A DNA stretch of 64,000 nt from Streptomyces glomeratus (GCF_021462825.1 NZ_JAKEEB010000001.1:186001-250000), one strand, 5' to 3'; positions 18,389-27,046 are shown, counted from the stretch's first letter. A program made the numbers and translations. The notes: a model not told the origin generated them from the sequence alone.

Positions 18389-18628
18389 GTGACCCTGCCC
18401 GCTGCTGTGTACTGGGCGGCCTCCCGCGGCTACATCGCAGGCGCTGTGCTCGGCACCCAGGTCGGTCTGACGGTCGCCGCCTATGACGACTGGTCGGACG
18501 GCTCCGGTGGCCTTTTCATGGTCGGCGTGGGGATGGTGATGACGGGAAGCCTCCCCGCGACAGCTCCTGTCTCCGTCAGGCTGGGAGTTCACGACTCGCC
18601 GAGTCGGTCGGACCGCCTACGGCGTTGA
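18389..18628 (+). CDS. Possible small membrane protein (SCO4225-like), uncertain
   Basis: From a GTG at 18389 the frame encodes 79 residues with two hydrophobic stretches (YIAGAVLGTQVGLTVAAY and GLFMVGVGMVMTGSLPATA). It resembles the SCO4225 family of small Streptomyces membrane proteins only loosely. The end overlaps the convergent MFS gene by 53 bases, so the C-terminal part may be spurious, or the gene may be a remnant. Confidence 0.3.
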   Translation: MTLPAAVYWAASRGYIAGAVLGTQVGLTVAAYDDWSDGSGGLFMVGVGMVMTGSLPATAPVSVRLGVHDSPSRSDRLRR

Positions 18629-19895
18629 CGGCCTGCGGGGGCGCGGAGAGGGTCTCCAGTCGCCTCAGGCTGGCCCGACGTTGCACCAGGCTCAGCCCGG
18701 TGACCGCCGTGCCGAGCGCCAGCCAGCCCGCCGGACCGGCCGTCATGACCACACCGGTCAGCAGCAGTGGACCCACCGACCTCTGCACCGACTGGGACAT
18801 GCCGGCCACTCCCAGGTAGGAAGCCCTGGCACGAGGCGGCGCCAGGCTGACCGCCAGTTCCCAGGAACTCACCGATCGTATGAGCTCCGCCAGGGTGACC
18901 AGTATCGCGGCCCCCAGCATGGCGAGTGAGGCCGACCAGGCCCCACCGCCGGTCGCGGTCCCCAGTACCAGGCAGCAGGCGGGCAGGGCCATGCCGTACC
19001 AGCCCACTGCCGCCGCCGCCCTGCGCCGGCCTTGGACCCGTGCAGAGATGCGAAGCTGAAGGACCACCACAAGCACGGTGTTGACCACCAGGAAGGCGGG
19101 GACGACCGCATGCGGCGCGCTGGTGTGGTGCACCAGCCACAGCGGCAGGCCGACGTTGAGAACCGAGTCGTCCAGGTTCATCGGGATGTCGAGCAGTACG
19201 AAGAGCAGGTAGCCGCGGTCCCGCCAAGGACTGGAGGCGTATGGCGGTCCGTCGGTGGCACCGCTGCCGTTCTGTGCCACGACCAGGCCGTGGCCGGCCG
19301 GCTCCCGGGTTCGCCAGACCAGTGCGGCGGCCAGTATGAAGGAGAGCGCGTTGGCCAGGATCAGCGCGCGGTAGGCGTTCGTGGTGCCCACACCGAGGCC
19401 GATCGCGGCGATGCCCGCGCCGACCGCGTATCCGGCGTTGGCGACGCTTCGGAACAGTGCCTGGTAGGTGGCTCGCTGTTCCCCCGCGACCCGGGTGGCG
19501 AAGAGCATCTCCAGCGTCTTGGCCGCTCGCTCTCCCAGGCAGGTGAGGGCGACCACGGGCAGCAGGGCGGCGAAGTTGTCGGCGACCGGCAGCAGGCCCA
19601 TCGTTCCCAGCCGCAGCAGATGACAGCCGATCAGCAGGCCGCGCACTGTGAGCCGTTCGGCGGCGCGCCCCGCCAGCGGTGACCCGGCTATCCCGGCGAC
19701 CGCCCCCACCCCCAGCAGCAGTCCGAGCTGTCGCGCGTCCAGCCGGCTCACGAAGGTGAAGTACAGCACGGACGCCGCGGCCCACACCCCCGTCCCGGCC
19801 CGGTCCACACACTGTGCGAGCAGCATGGTCCGAGCGTCCCGCCCGCCCGGCGGCCGCCGCAGCTGCGCTATCAGTCCATCCCCCGCCGATCGCAT
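18576..19895 (-). CDS. MFS transporter
   Basis: A 439-residue, 12-segment transporter from ATG 19893-19895, with a hydrophilic loop after segment six (residues 200-225, AGHGLVVAQNGSGATDG). The layout and the motif LTCLGERAAKTLEML place it with actinobacterial efflux MFS proteins. Its start lies 35 bases from a 23-bp dyad that looks like a MarR-type operator, but no regulator gene is adjacent. Substrate unknown. Confidence 0.85.
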   Translation of the reverse strand: MRSAGDGLIAQLRRPPGGRDARTMLLAQCVDRAGTGVWAAASVLYFTFVSRLDARQLGLLLGVGAVAGIAGSPLAGRAAERLTVRGLLIGCHLLRLGTMGLLPVADNFAALLPVVALTCLGERAAKTLEMLFATRVAGEQRATYQALFRSVANAGYAVGAGIAAIGLGVGTTNAYRALILANALSFILAAALVWRTREPAGHGLVVAQNGSGATDGPPYASSPWRDRGYLLFVLLDIPMNLDDSVLNVGLPLWLVHHTSAPHAVVPAFLVVNTVLVVVLQLRISARVQGRRRAAAAVGWYGMALPACCLVLGTATGGGAWSASLAMLGAAILVTLAELIRSVSSWELAVSLAPPRARASYLGVAGMSQSVQRSVGPLLLTGVVMTAGPAGWLALGTAVTGLSLVQRRASLRRLETLSAPPQAVNAVGGPTDSASRELPA

Positions 19896-19928
19896 GAGCA
19901 GGCCCCCGTCCCACCGTCCGTATCAATC

Positions 19929-19953
19929 TCGACGTCAAGATACTTGATGTCGA
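19929..19953. promoter_or_regulatory. MarR-type dyad upstream of the MFS gene
   Basis: Arms CGACGTCAAG (19930-19939) and CTTGATGTCG (19943-19952) around ATA, with one mismatch and an extra outer T-A pair. The CTTGA-x-(G)TC core is typical of MarR-family operators in Streptomyces. It sits between 34 and 58 bases before the transporter start. The cognate regulator must be elsewhere. Confidence 0.55.
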
Positions 19954-20169
19954 TAGACTTTGCAGTCGGTGGCGGTGGGGAAGCGAAGTGGCCGGGCTAC
20001 GGCCGGGTGAGTGATCGGCGGATGCCGACGAGTGCCGTCATACGGTCCATGGATACGGCATGACCGGCCCGCCATTGCGCGGCCGGCCGGGTTACGGCCC
20101 GCCGGCGAGAGCCCGGCCGCGCCGCCCGGAACTGCTCCGGCGCCGGGGCGAAGTCCCCGCACGACGCGC

Positions 20170-20334
20170 GGAAGCCCGGCTTACGCTCTCTTCGAGGCGG
20201 CCGCGGCGCTCTGCGGTACCCGGCTGGGCGCCGGAGGCCGGATGCTGGGGGGACAACCCCGAGGCGGACGTCGAAGGAGGCCGTAAGGCCGGGCTGCGCA
20301 CAGGCGTGGATGTTCAGCGGCCGTCGCCGGGCTG
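20170..20334 (+). pseudogene. HAD-hydrolase C-terminal remnant with frameshift
   Basis: One frame reads SPAYALFEAAAALCGTRL and the neighbouring frame continues GDNPEADVEGGRKAGLRT up to a stop at 20334. This is the hallmark motif IV region (GDNPEAD) of HAD phosphatases. A frameshift lies between the two parts and no upstream part of the gene survives in the 485-base gap. Apart from this and the dyad at 19929, nothing is recognisable in 19896-20380. Confidence 0.5.
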
Positions 20335-20380
20335 ATTGCCCATCAAGGCAATGCGGGCGAAGACGGTCTGGCTCGCGTTC

Positions 20381-20929
20381 TCACGAACCGGCCGGGGACG
20401 TTCGAAGGAGATAAACCGTGTAGTTCCGCTGCGTCCCGTTGACGAGGATGTACCCGCGAGCATGTGTGTACGCCCCCGTGCCGCCGGTGATAGCCGTTTT
20501 CCATGGTGGCGGAGTCCCCTGGCGCGAGACGGAGAGAGTGTTCTGCCAGGTGACCTGCCCGTTGCGGAGGCTGTAAACCCCCGAGCACAGCTGAGTGGCC
20601 GGATTCGCCGCGGTGGGATTCAAGGGTCCGCCGACCTGGGTGCACGACGTGGCGGAGAAGCCGTACTTGCTCCCGTTGCGGAAAAGGTTCTCGGTGATGA
20701 AAACCTGACTGCCTACGCCGGTTGCGCGATCGCCGTTGTTGAGCCTCTTGTAGTGCGTCATCTTCCCGTGAAGATGGATCACTTCGTAGGTGTCCTGGAC
20801 CGCTTCGTAGCGCTTCCCCTCTTTCTCATTGCCCCGAGGCTGGGAGCTCGAGGACGCAGAGGCAGGGCATCCGGCAGCTGTCAGTGCAAGCATCGAAGCT
20901 GCCACCAGACACCATTTTGAAATGGGCAT
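20381..20929 (-). CDS. Lipoprotein with allene-oxide-cyclase-like barrel (dirigent-like)
   Basis: ATG 20927-20929, preceded by AGGAAA, gives 182 residues. It has a lipoprotein signal (SMLALTAAGC, lipobox TAAGC at about residue 22) and a Ser-rich spacer. The C-terminal 120 residues resemble the AOC/dirigent eight-stranded barrel (VGSQVFITENLF, CSGVYSLRNGQVTW, AITGGTGAYTHARG). In bacteria these are surface proteins of unknown role. Single gene. Confidence 0.7.
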   Translation of the reverse strand: MPISKWCLVAASMLALTAAGCPASASSSSQPRGNEKEGKRYEAVQDTYEVIHLHGKMTHYKRLNNGDRATGVGSQVFITENLFRNGSKYGFSATSCTQVGGPLNPTAANPATQLCSGVYSLRNGQVTWQNTLSVSRQGTPPPWKTAITGGTGAYTHARGYILVNGTQRNYTVYLLRTSPAGS

Positions 20930-21526
20930 AACGGTTTCCTTTCTGACGGCGATTGCTTGCTGCGATGCGAGCAGTATCACCGTATACGGGCCGGGACGGC
21001 ACGCAAACGCAATCAGCGGGGGCGAACTCCTCGTGTCGTAGCGGGCTGGCGGCTCGGCGAGTGCTGCGGTATCACGCCGGAGCCGTGCGCCATCCAGAAC
21101 CGCGAGCCGTTTCAGAGGGAGGTCATCTCGAATGCCGCCGAATCTGCGACACCCGCTTCCGGGACCAATGTCTGCAGGCATCGGTCGTCCTGGGGCGAGG
21201 GCTCCCCCGGTCGGCCGGCAGTGGGAACCGCTCGGGCGTGTGCAGTCGTTTGAAGTCGTCTTGCCGTCAAAGGAGTTGGTCGGGGCCCGACGGGTTGGCC
21301 ATGGCCTGTCGGTGCCCGCTGTTTCCCGTCGTTCACCGGTGCACTGGGCACGTCACGGGCAGGCGGCTGCACTATTCCCAGCGGTCGGCAATCGGTAGCC
21401 GACAGTAACCAGGTCATCACTCTAACGGGTGGCATCGGATGGCGGTGCCGTCCACCTCGCTCCTAGCCTGGGCTCATGCGTTCGATTCACATAGAACGCA
21501 CAAGCCACCCAAGGAGGTCAAACACC
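20930..21526. other. Intergenic, no recognisable content
   Basis: About 600 bases between divergent genes. No frame shows convincing codon usage or a known motif. The right end holds the likely promoter of the small secreted protein and ends in a perfect AAGGAGGT ribosome site at 21511-21518. Confidence 0.5.
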
Positions 21527-21850
21527 ATGAGTCGCACCAAGCTCCTCGCCCTGGCCGCCGTCCCCGCACTGGCCCTCGGCCTGGCATCCCCTGCGCTGGC
21601 CGTGAATATGACCGACCCGAACCCCGTCGCAAGCAGTCCGGTCGAGCCGATAGCGGCCGGCCAGACCAAGATCGTCGTCGTCACCTGCCCTGCGGGCACC
21701 AGTGCTCTGAGCGGTGGCTGGAACGTGTCCTCCGCCACCATTGACGTGACGGGCAACCGTGCCATGAGCTCCACGCAGTGGCAGATCCAGTTCCAGAACG
21801 AGTCGCAGCAGCCCGGGAACGTGCAGGCCTTCGCCCGTTGCGCGGCCTGA
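21527..21850 (+). CDS. Small secreted protein of unknown function
   Basis: ATG 21527 sits 8 bases after AAGGAGGT, an ideal Shine-Dalgarno. It encodes 107 residues: a Sec signal peptide (residues 1-24, LLALAAVPALALGLASPALA) and a mature part of about 83 residues with two cysteines (VVTCPAGTSALSGGW and FARCAA) that could form a disulfide. The pattern CPAGTSALSGGW recurs in small secreted actinobacterial proteins. Followed by two hairpins. The strong ribosome site suggests high expression. Confidence 0.8.
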   Translation: MSRTKLLALAAVPALALGLASPALAVNMTDPNPVASSPVEPIAAGQTKIVVVTCPAGTSALSGGWNVSSATIDVTGNRAMSSTQWQIQFQNESQQPGNVQAFARCAA

Positions 21851-21877
21851 CGGCGAGTACTCGCCGAGGCGGACCGG

Positions 21878-21911
21878 CCCGTTCACCGCACCCCCAGGGG
21901 CGGTGAACGGG
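21878..21911. terminator. Hairpin terminator downstream of small secreted protein
   Basis: Perfect 11-bp stem CCCGTTCACCG / CGGTGAACGGG with a 12-base loop, 28 bases after the stop codon. Confidence 0.7.
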
Positions 21912-22005
21912 TAGGCCAAGCAGCCCAAGCGCCATATCCGGCTGACAGCGAAAGGCGAAGAGACCTTTCGGATGGATATGGAGGCTGGATTGGTCTGGAC
22001 AGCAC

Positions 22006-22044
22006 AAGACCCAGGTCGGGAATCCACCCCGAGCTGGGTCTTTT
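22006..22044. terminator. Second, T-tailed hairpin terminator
   Basis: Arms AAGACCCAG (22006-22014) and CTGGGTCTT (22034-22042) followed by further T. It can serve the secreted-protein gene from the left and the lipoprotein gene (stop at 22091) from the right. Confidence 0.7.
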
Positions 22045-22090
22045 GCTGCTGAGCGGCGACGTGCGACGCTGAGCCCGTCGTGCCGGGGAA

Positions 22091-22483
22091 CTACCCGTCG
22101 GAGCAGTGGTCGTATGCGGTCTTCACCGAGGGATAGGACGTGCTCAGCGCTATTCGACTACCCGGGGCGTCATCTGCACAGACGTATCCCCCTGGGCCTG
22201 AGGCGGGCTTGATCCGCAGCAGCACTTCGTAGGACGAAATGTGTATGTGGCGCGTGCCCCTTGCGGCTATGACTCCCAGACTGTCCTGCTCTGTGCACTC
22301 GTTGTCCGCATCGCCGGCACACCAGAAGACGTGCACGGCGTTGGACGTGTCATTCGTCAGGGTGATCGGGGCGACGTTCTCGGAGTCGGTCGGGTCCGGG
22401 TTGCAGCCGGCAAGGCAGAGGGCCGCCAGAGTCATGGGGATCGCGGTCACGCAACGAGCGACACGGCTGATCGGAAAGTCCAC
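22091..22483 (-). CDS. Small lipoprotein of unknown function
   Basis: GTG 22481-22483 with GAGGGG just upstream gives 130 residues. The lipobox LAGC (residues 24-27) follows a hydrophobic stretch (IPMTLAALC). The mature part has four further cysteines (VFWCAGDADNECTEQD, YVCADD, YDHCSDG), likely disulfide-bonded, and a beta-rich middle (APITLTNDTSNAVHVFW). No known domain is recognised. Confidence 0.7.
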   Translation of the reverse strand: MDFPISRVARCVTAIPMTLAALCLAGCNPDPTDSENVAPITLTNDTSNAVHVFWCAGDADNECTEQDSLGVIAARGTRHIHISSYEVLLRIKPASGPGGYVCADDAPGSRIALSTSYPSVKTAYDHCSDG

Positions 22484-22748
22484 GGGCCCCTCGAAGGTCG
22501 ATTTGAAGCCGCACCGTATCGCAAGACCGCCGGAAGGCACTGACCGGCTGACCGGGAAGGACCAGGCCGCATACAAGGACCAGGCCGCATACGCGGAGTG
22601 GAATTGCCGTGAGGCTTCCCCCGAGTCCCAACGGTTTCCGGCAGTCGGGATGTCGAGTCCAAGTAGCGGCTCTCCCGGGCGAGTCGGCGGTGCCCCAGGG
22701 TTGTCCGGCTTCAGGCACCTCCAGCGTGTTCGTGTAGACCTGAGCAGG

Positions 22749-23885
22749 TCAGAGCCATATCTCAGGCTCAACCGCTCGACGCCGCTGGGCGACGAGGGCA
22801 GCGATGTCGTCGTCGAGCTCACCGCCGCTGTAGGCGATCAGGTCGCGGTGGAGATGGGCGAGGAGCTGGTGGGGCGCCTCGCCGCTCCATGAGCGGACGC
22901 GTTCGGCGAGGGGGTAGAAGGCGCCGGAGCGGTCGCGGGTCTCAGTGACCCCGTCGGTGTACAGCAGGAGCTGGTCTCCGGGGTGGAAGGGGACGAGGTC
23001 GACGTAGTACCCGTCGCACACCAGCATGCCCAGGTTGAGCGGCGGCGAGGGAGCGGCGGGCTTCAGCTCCCGGACCTCGCCGCGGTGCAGCAGCAGCGGG
23101 GGCGGGTGGCCGCAGGTGACGGTCCGGACGACCGGTTCATCGTCCGGGACCTCGGCGAGCAGAGCGGTGATGAAACGTTCGGCGATCTCAGAGCCCGGGA
23201 CCCCCGGGTACTGGGAAGCGTGGCGGCTCATGCTCGTCTCCAGGCGGCGCGCGAGGTGGGGCAGGTCGGGCGCGTCGTGGGCGGCCTCGCGAAAGGCGCT
23301 GAGCAGCGTCGCGGCCGTCTGGATCGCGAGCAGGCCCTTGCCGCGTACGTCGCCGATGAGCAGCCGTACGCCGTGCGGGGTGCGTATCGCCTCGTACAGG
23401 TCGCCGCCGATCCGGGCTTCCGCCGCGGCGGCCAGGTAAAGGCTGTCGAGCGTGACGTCCCCAAGGTGTCGCGGTACCGGATGCAGCACCGCCAGCTGGG
23501 CGGTCTCGGCCACCGAGCGGACCTGAACCAGCTGATGGGCACGTCGGTCGAGCAGGCGGTTGAAGAAGACGGCGAATGCCGCAATCGCCGTGAGGGTGGC
23601 CAGCTCGGAGTAGGCGGTCGCATCCCGCAGCGAATCGAAGTCCACCATCAGGCCGACAAAGGTGGTGCACGCGCCCACTCCGATGAGAACGGTCCCCCAT
23701 AGGGGCAGCAGCGCGGCGGCGGAGACCATGGCCGTGGCGAGGAAGGCATCCGGCCGGACATCGCGGGGTGTGAAGAGGCCTACGAAGAGGCCGATGACCA
23801 GCAGCAGAGCGGGCAGCGCGAGCAGCAACCTGCTCCGCGCACCAGAGCGGCGCGTGACTCCGCGTTCCTCAGGAGACCTCGCCAC
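22749..23885 (-). CDS. Membrane-anchored PP2C/SpoIIE-type protein phosphatase
   Basis: GTG 23883-23885 (GGGGAG upstream) gives 378 residues; an in-frame TTG at 23900 is the alternative. Residues 15-110 hold three membrane segments (LLLALPALLLVIGLFVGLF and two more). The SpoIIE phosphatase domain follows: AEARIGGDLYEAIRT with the metal-binding GGD, LLIGDVRGKG, TCGHPPPLLL and LLLYTDGVTETRD. It should dephosphorylate an anti-anti-sigma (STAS) protein in a partner-switching circuit. No STAS or anti-sigma gene is adjacent; the STAS gene at 46.9 kb is distant. Confidence 0.9.
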   Translation of the reverse strand: MARSPEERGVTRRSGARSRLLLALPALLLVIGLFVGLFTPRDVRPDAFLATAMVSAAALLPLWGTVLIGVGACTTFVGLMVDFDSLRDATAYSELATLTAIAAFAVFFNRLLDRRAHQLVQVRSVAETAQLAVLHPVPRHLGDVTLDSLYLAAAAEARIGGDLYEAIRTPHGVRLLIGDVRGKGLLAIQTAATLLSAFREAAHDAPDLPHLARRLETSMSRHASQYPGVPGSEIAERFITALLAEVPDDEPVVRTVTCGHPPPLLLHRGEVRELKPAAPSPPLNLGMLVCDGYYVDLVPFHPGDQLLLYTDGVTETRDRSGAFYPLAERVRSWSGEAPHQLLAHLHRDLIAYSGGELDDDIAALVAQRRRAVEPEIWL

Positions 23886-24114
23886 CGTGCCGCTCCCCAA
23901 GGTCGCACAGGTCGAGCGGAAGCCCGGGTCAGGAAGCAGGCCACCGACTTGGGCAATTTTATCGCCGTTCGTCCGTGGCCTACGAACAACCCGTCGAGCG
24001 GTGGTGACGTGCCAGCGCGGCTGCCCAGAGAGGGCAAACGCACTGGTCGGAACCCCGAGTCCCGGTTGCGTCCCCGTTCGCTCCGGCGCGGGAGTGGTAC
24101 GACACCCGGCCGCT

Positions 24115-24246
24115 TCACCAGGACTCGGCCTCCAGGAACAGCTTGATCACCTCCGCGCAGAACCAGACGATGAACCCGGCGGAGAACACCAGACACGCAA
24201 GCCACAGCCCCCACAGGACCCAGCGGACCTCTCGTCGTATGCGCAT
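24115..24246 (-). CDS. Possible small single-pass membrane protein
   Basis: From ATG 24246 the frame encodes 43 residues: a basic start (MRIRREVRW), one hydrophobic helix (VLWGLWLACLVFSAGFIVWF) and an acidic tail. A longer version with a non-ATG start at 24321 is possible. Composition is right for a real small membrane protein, but the ribosome site is weak. Confidence 0.4.
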   Translation of the reverse strand: MRIRREVRWVLWGLWLACLVFSAGFIVWFCAEVIKLFLEAESW

Positions 24247-24398
24247 GAGCGGATCATCCCGCGTCGCGGTCCTGGCCGTGTCACTGGCCCGGTTCTCCCA
24301 CCGCTCACGGAGTTCGATCAACGAGCCGTCACCGCACGCCCCGGTAGAGGGTGCCAGGGCACGGTGAGCTGGGGGGACCGGGGACGTGCGTCATCGTT

Positions 24399-24489
24399 GA
24401 GGTCAGGCGTTGTCGGTGTCAGGCGTCGATGTCAGGCAGGCCGAGGCACGATGGTCAGGCGTCGATGTCAGGCAGGCCGAGGCACGATG
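24399..24489. repeat. 36-bp tandem duplication rich in GTCAGG, 13-bp spaced
   Basis: Two perfect copies of a 36-bp unit lie at 24418-24453 and 24454-24489. Within and before them GTCAGG recurs at 24402, 24418, 24431, 24454 and 24467, giving 16- and 13-base intervals. The same spacing marks the repeats near integrase remnants at 38.95, 46.8, 49.6 and 54.7 kb. The second copy contains the stop codon of the cold-shock gene. Confidence 0.75.
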
Positions 24490-24692
24490 GCCACCGCTCG
24501 GTAGTCGTACCCGTCCTGTTTGAAGCCGGGGGCTTCCCATGCGAGGTCGACCTGCTGTCCGGGTGACAGGGTGCGGAAGCCGGTCGTCTGGATGTCCGAG
24601 AAGTGGCCGAAGCAGCCGCCGGGGGTCTCGGGGGAGTCGAGCACGCCCCACCCCTCCTCGTCGTTCCACTCACGGACAGTCGCAGTCACCAT
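24468..24692 (-). CDS. Divergent cold-shock-domain protein
   Basis: A 74-residue OB-fold protein from ATG 24690-24692. The RNA-binding motifs are altered relative to CspA: the first reads EEGWGVLD (normally KGFGFI) and the second CFGHFSDI (normally VFAHYS). The family end RAVAIVP remains. Aromatic residues for nucleic-acid stacking are partly retained (Trp, Phe, His). Likely an RNA or ssDNA chaperone. Monocistronic. Confidence 0.85.
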   Translation of the reverse strand: MVTATVREWNDEEGWGVLDSPETPGGCFGHFSDIQTTGFRTLSPGQQVDLAWEAPGFKQDGYDYRAVAIVPRPA

Positions 24693-24817
24693 GTGCGGAA
24701 GCCTACGGTCTGTGCCTGCACCGGCACACCAGGCAACTCGGCTCCGTGACCTTGGTCCCGGTCAGGCACAGGTCCGGGGCTCGCCGGAGGCTCAGCCCTC
24801 TGTGCTCATGAGGAGCC

Positions 24818-25192
24818 TCAACGGTCGGACCCAGTGCGTGTCTGCAACTCCCGGGTGGCACCCATGACGTCGACTGAAATCCGAAACAACAAGGTCGCCA
24901 ACGTCAGCATCACTCCTGCCGCTACGAAGCCACGCAGCGGCGCGCTGTCGGGGACACTTCCGGCCAGAGCCAGCACACACAACCCCACGTCGCTTAGCAC
25001 GATCACAGCGACAGACATCGTGTAGACACGAACCCGGCCCTTGGTCCAGAAACGCACGCCATTCTCCGGATCCTCGCGGCGTAACCGGCGCCGCTGGCCG
25101 CCTATTCGCTCCAAGTGCCGGGATTCGAACACAAGCGCCAGTAATAACACCGGCAGCACTTGCGCCACCGTCGCGTAAAAGTCGCGTCGCAT
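24818..25192 (-). CDS. Small membrane protein of unknown function
   Basis: ATG 25190-25192 after GGGAG gives 124 residues. An N-terminal hydrophobic helix (VAQVLPVLLLALVFES) is followed by a basic segment (RHLERIGGQRRRLRR) and two more helices (VYTMSVAVIVLSDVGLCVLALAG, GFVAAGVMLTLATLLFRISV). Predicted three-pass. No known motif. Confidence 0.75.
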   Translation of the reverse strand: MRRDFYATVAQVLPVLLLALVFESRHLERIGGQRRRLRREDPENGVRFWTKGRVRVYTMSVAVIVLSDVGLCVLALAGSVPDSAPLRGFVAAGVMLTLATLLFRISVDVMGATRELQTRTGSDR

Positions 25193-25262
25193 GCTTGCAC
25201 TCCCGGGGTGTCCCTCAGACGAGCCGATCACCTGAAGCAGGGACCGGATCCTACCGACTTGA

Positions 25263-25460
25263 CCGTCTGAAGAACTGCCACTTCCTCACTTCGACGCGCT
25301 GAGCCAGGTGCACATGAACAGTTGGTCCGCGGGGCGGGTGGTGCTCCGCGACACGTTCGCCCGACTGCCGCTGATGCGCACGATGGCGGCGGTGGAACGT
25401 CTGACGAAGGCCAAGGGGCGCGCGGCGTTGCCGGAGTATGCCCGGGCCGAGATCGCGTAG
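25263..25460 (+). pseudogene. Coding-like fragment of unknown parent gene
   Basis: Between an in-frame TGA and the TAG at 25458-25460 the frame reads PHFDALSQVHMNSW, VVLRDTFARLPLMRTM and ERLTKAKGRAALPEYARAEIA, with codon use like a real gene but no start or ribosome site. It looks like the C-terminal end of a truncated protein. The parent family was not identified; the flavin monooxygenase next door is a possible relative but this is not shown. Confidence 0.35.
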
Positions 25461-25652
25461 GTGCCGCGGGCACGCCGGTGGGCGTCGGCACCCGCACACA
25501 CAGGGTGCCGACGTGCACCACCCCGCGTTCGGGGGGCGGTTCGCCCCGCCACCTTCACCCCGTGGCACTTGTCCGCGGCACCGCCCCGCGCCGAGCGCTC
25601 GCAGCACCGCACCGCCGGTTGCCCTTCCGGTAAGGCGGGCCGTACCCGGCGG

Positions 25653-25689
25653 GCCGGACCTGGCGGGAGCGCGCCCCGCCTGGTCCGGC
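25653..25689. terminator. Hairpin terminator downstream of the flavin monooxygenase
   Basis: 15-bp arms (25653-25667 and 25675-25689) with one mismatch and a 7-base loop, 62 bases beyond the monooxygenase stop on the minus strand. Confidence 0.7.
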
Positions 25690-25706
25690 GTCGCCACCGC
25701 CAAGCC

Positions 25707-25757
25707 GTCGCCGCCGTCCGGCCAGTGCCGCCGTCCGGCCAGTGCCGCCGTCAGGCC
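25707..25757. repeat. Three tandem 17-bp repeats spanning a stop codon
   Basis: Units of the form (A)GTGCCGCCGTCCGGCC at 25707-25723, 25724-25740 and 25741-25757. The third contains the TGA (read on minus) of the monooxygenase, so the stop lies inside the repeat. Confidence 0.7.
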
Positions 25758-26947
25758 ATCACCGGTGCGGGCCTGCGCGACGGGGTGATCCGGTTGCGGA
25801 TCCAGGCACCGGCCGCCGCGGCCGGCCAGAACCGGGAGGCCGCGTTGCGCGCCACGACTCCGGCGCGGGTCGCGGGGACCATGAGCGCGGCGGCCGTCGT
25901 GACGTTCCCCTGCCGAGGATCGACCAGGGTCCGGTGCCTGGCCTCATAGCGGGCGAAGGCCGCGTGCGCGTCGGCGGGGGCCGCGGCCAGCTCCTCGGCG
26001 AGGGTGTGGGCGCCTGCCATGGCCAGCGTGGAGCCGTCGCCGAACAGCGACACCGACGAGGCGGCGTCGCCCAGCAGCGTGACACGCCCGTTCGTCCAGG
26101 ACTCGAGCCGCACCTGGCTGACCGAGTCGAACCAGAAGTCCTCGGCGACCCGGGCCTGCTCCAGCAGTTCGGGCACGCGCCAGCCGTCGTCGGCGTAGGA
26201 GTCGGTAAGGATCCCCCTGTGCTGGGCGAGGTCGCGGTGGTCGAAGCCGGCCACCTCCGGGTGCCGGAAGATGAAGGCCGCCAGGGCTCGTCCGTGGACG
26301 GGGTGGATGGAGGCCATCCGGCCGGGGGCGTTGTGGATGACGACTTCCCGCATGGTGTCGGCCGGGCCGTCCAGCGGCAGCGTCGCGACGTACAGGCCCA
26401 TGTGCCGGACGTACTCGGACTCGGGCCCGAAGGCCAGTCGGCGGGTCGTCGAGTGGAGGCCGTCGGCTCCGATGACGAGGTCGAACCGGCGGGGCGCGGC
26501 CTTTTCGAAGGTGACCTGCACGCCGTCACCGTCCTGGCGAAGCGCGGTCATGGTGTCGCCGAACAGGAATTCGGCGGAGTCCCGGCTCGCCTCGTACAGG
26601 ATCGCCGCCAGATCGGTGCGTGTCACCTCCACCTCGCGGCTGTCGGACGCCCGCTGCAGGGCGCGCATGTTGACCCGGCCGACCTGGCGGCCGGAGCCGT
26701 TGACGAAGCTCAGAGCCGTCACCTGGGTGGCGGCCTCGCGCAGCCGCGGCATCACGCCCATGCGCTCGGCCACCTCCACGGCCGGGCCGCGCACGTCGAC
26801 CGGGTTGCCGCTGGAACGCAGACCCGCCGAGCGCTCGACGACGGTGGGCCGGAATCCGTGTCGCGCCAGCCAGTACGCCAGCGTCGTACCGGCGATCCCG
26901 GCTCCGGAGATCAGGACCGTCTGGTGGTTCGTGGCCTTGGCGTTCAT
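25751..26947 (-). CDS. FAD-dependent aromatic monooxygenase (TetX/PHBH-like)
   Basis: A 398-residue group A flavin hydroxylase from ATG 26945-26947. Motifs: N-terminal GAGIAGTTLAYWLARHG (dinucleotide fold, residues 15-31), the second FAD/NADPH motif VIGADGLHSTTRR, and the third GRVTLLGDAASSVSLFGDG. It hydroxylates an aromatic or related substrate. The C-terminal tail is basic. Divergent from the TetR gene at 27082 with two similar 23-bp dyads between them, so expression is probably induced by a TetR ligand, perhaps its own substrate. Confidence 0.92.
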   Translation of the reverse strand: MNAKATNHQTVLISGAGIAGTTLAYWLARHGFRPTVVERSAGLRSSGNPVDVRGPAVEVAERMGVMPRLREAATQVTALSFVNGSGRQVGRVNMRALQRASDSREVEVTRTDLAAILYEASRDSAEFLFGDTMTALRQDGDGVQVTFEKAAPRRFDLVIGADGLHSTTRRLAFGPESEYVRHMGLYVATLPLDGPADTMREVVIHNAPGRMASIHPVHGRALAAFIFRHPEVAGFDHRDLAQHRGILTDSYADDGWRVPELLEQARVAEDFWFDSVSQVRLESWTNGRVTLLGDAASSVSLFGDGSTLAMAGAHTLAEELAAAPADAHAAFARYEARHRTLVDPRQGNVTTAAALMVPATRAGVVARNAASRFWPAAAAGAWIRNRITPSRRPAPVMA

Positions 26948-27005
26948 CGCTCGCTCCCGTCGTAGGGGGATGTCCGTCCGCTGCTCGCTCTCCTCTCCGA
27001 CTATA

Positions 27006-27028
27006 TGACCAATTTCGAAAATTGGTCA
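27006..27028. promoter_or_regulatory. TetR operator 1 between monooxygenase and regulator
   Basis: Perfect 10-bp arms TGACCAATTT (27006-27015) and AAATTGGTCA (27019-27028) around CGA. It lies 59 bases before the monooxygenase start. Confidence 0.75.
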
Positions 27029-27046
27029 ACGGTCATAGGGGGCTGT

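Noticed and set aside
18589..19938. Alternative 449-residue frame overlapping the MFS gene on the same strand
   Set aside because: Arg/Gly-rich with no membrane segments; the overlapping frame has 12 hydrophobic helices.
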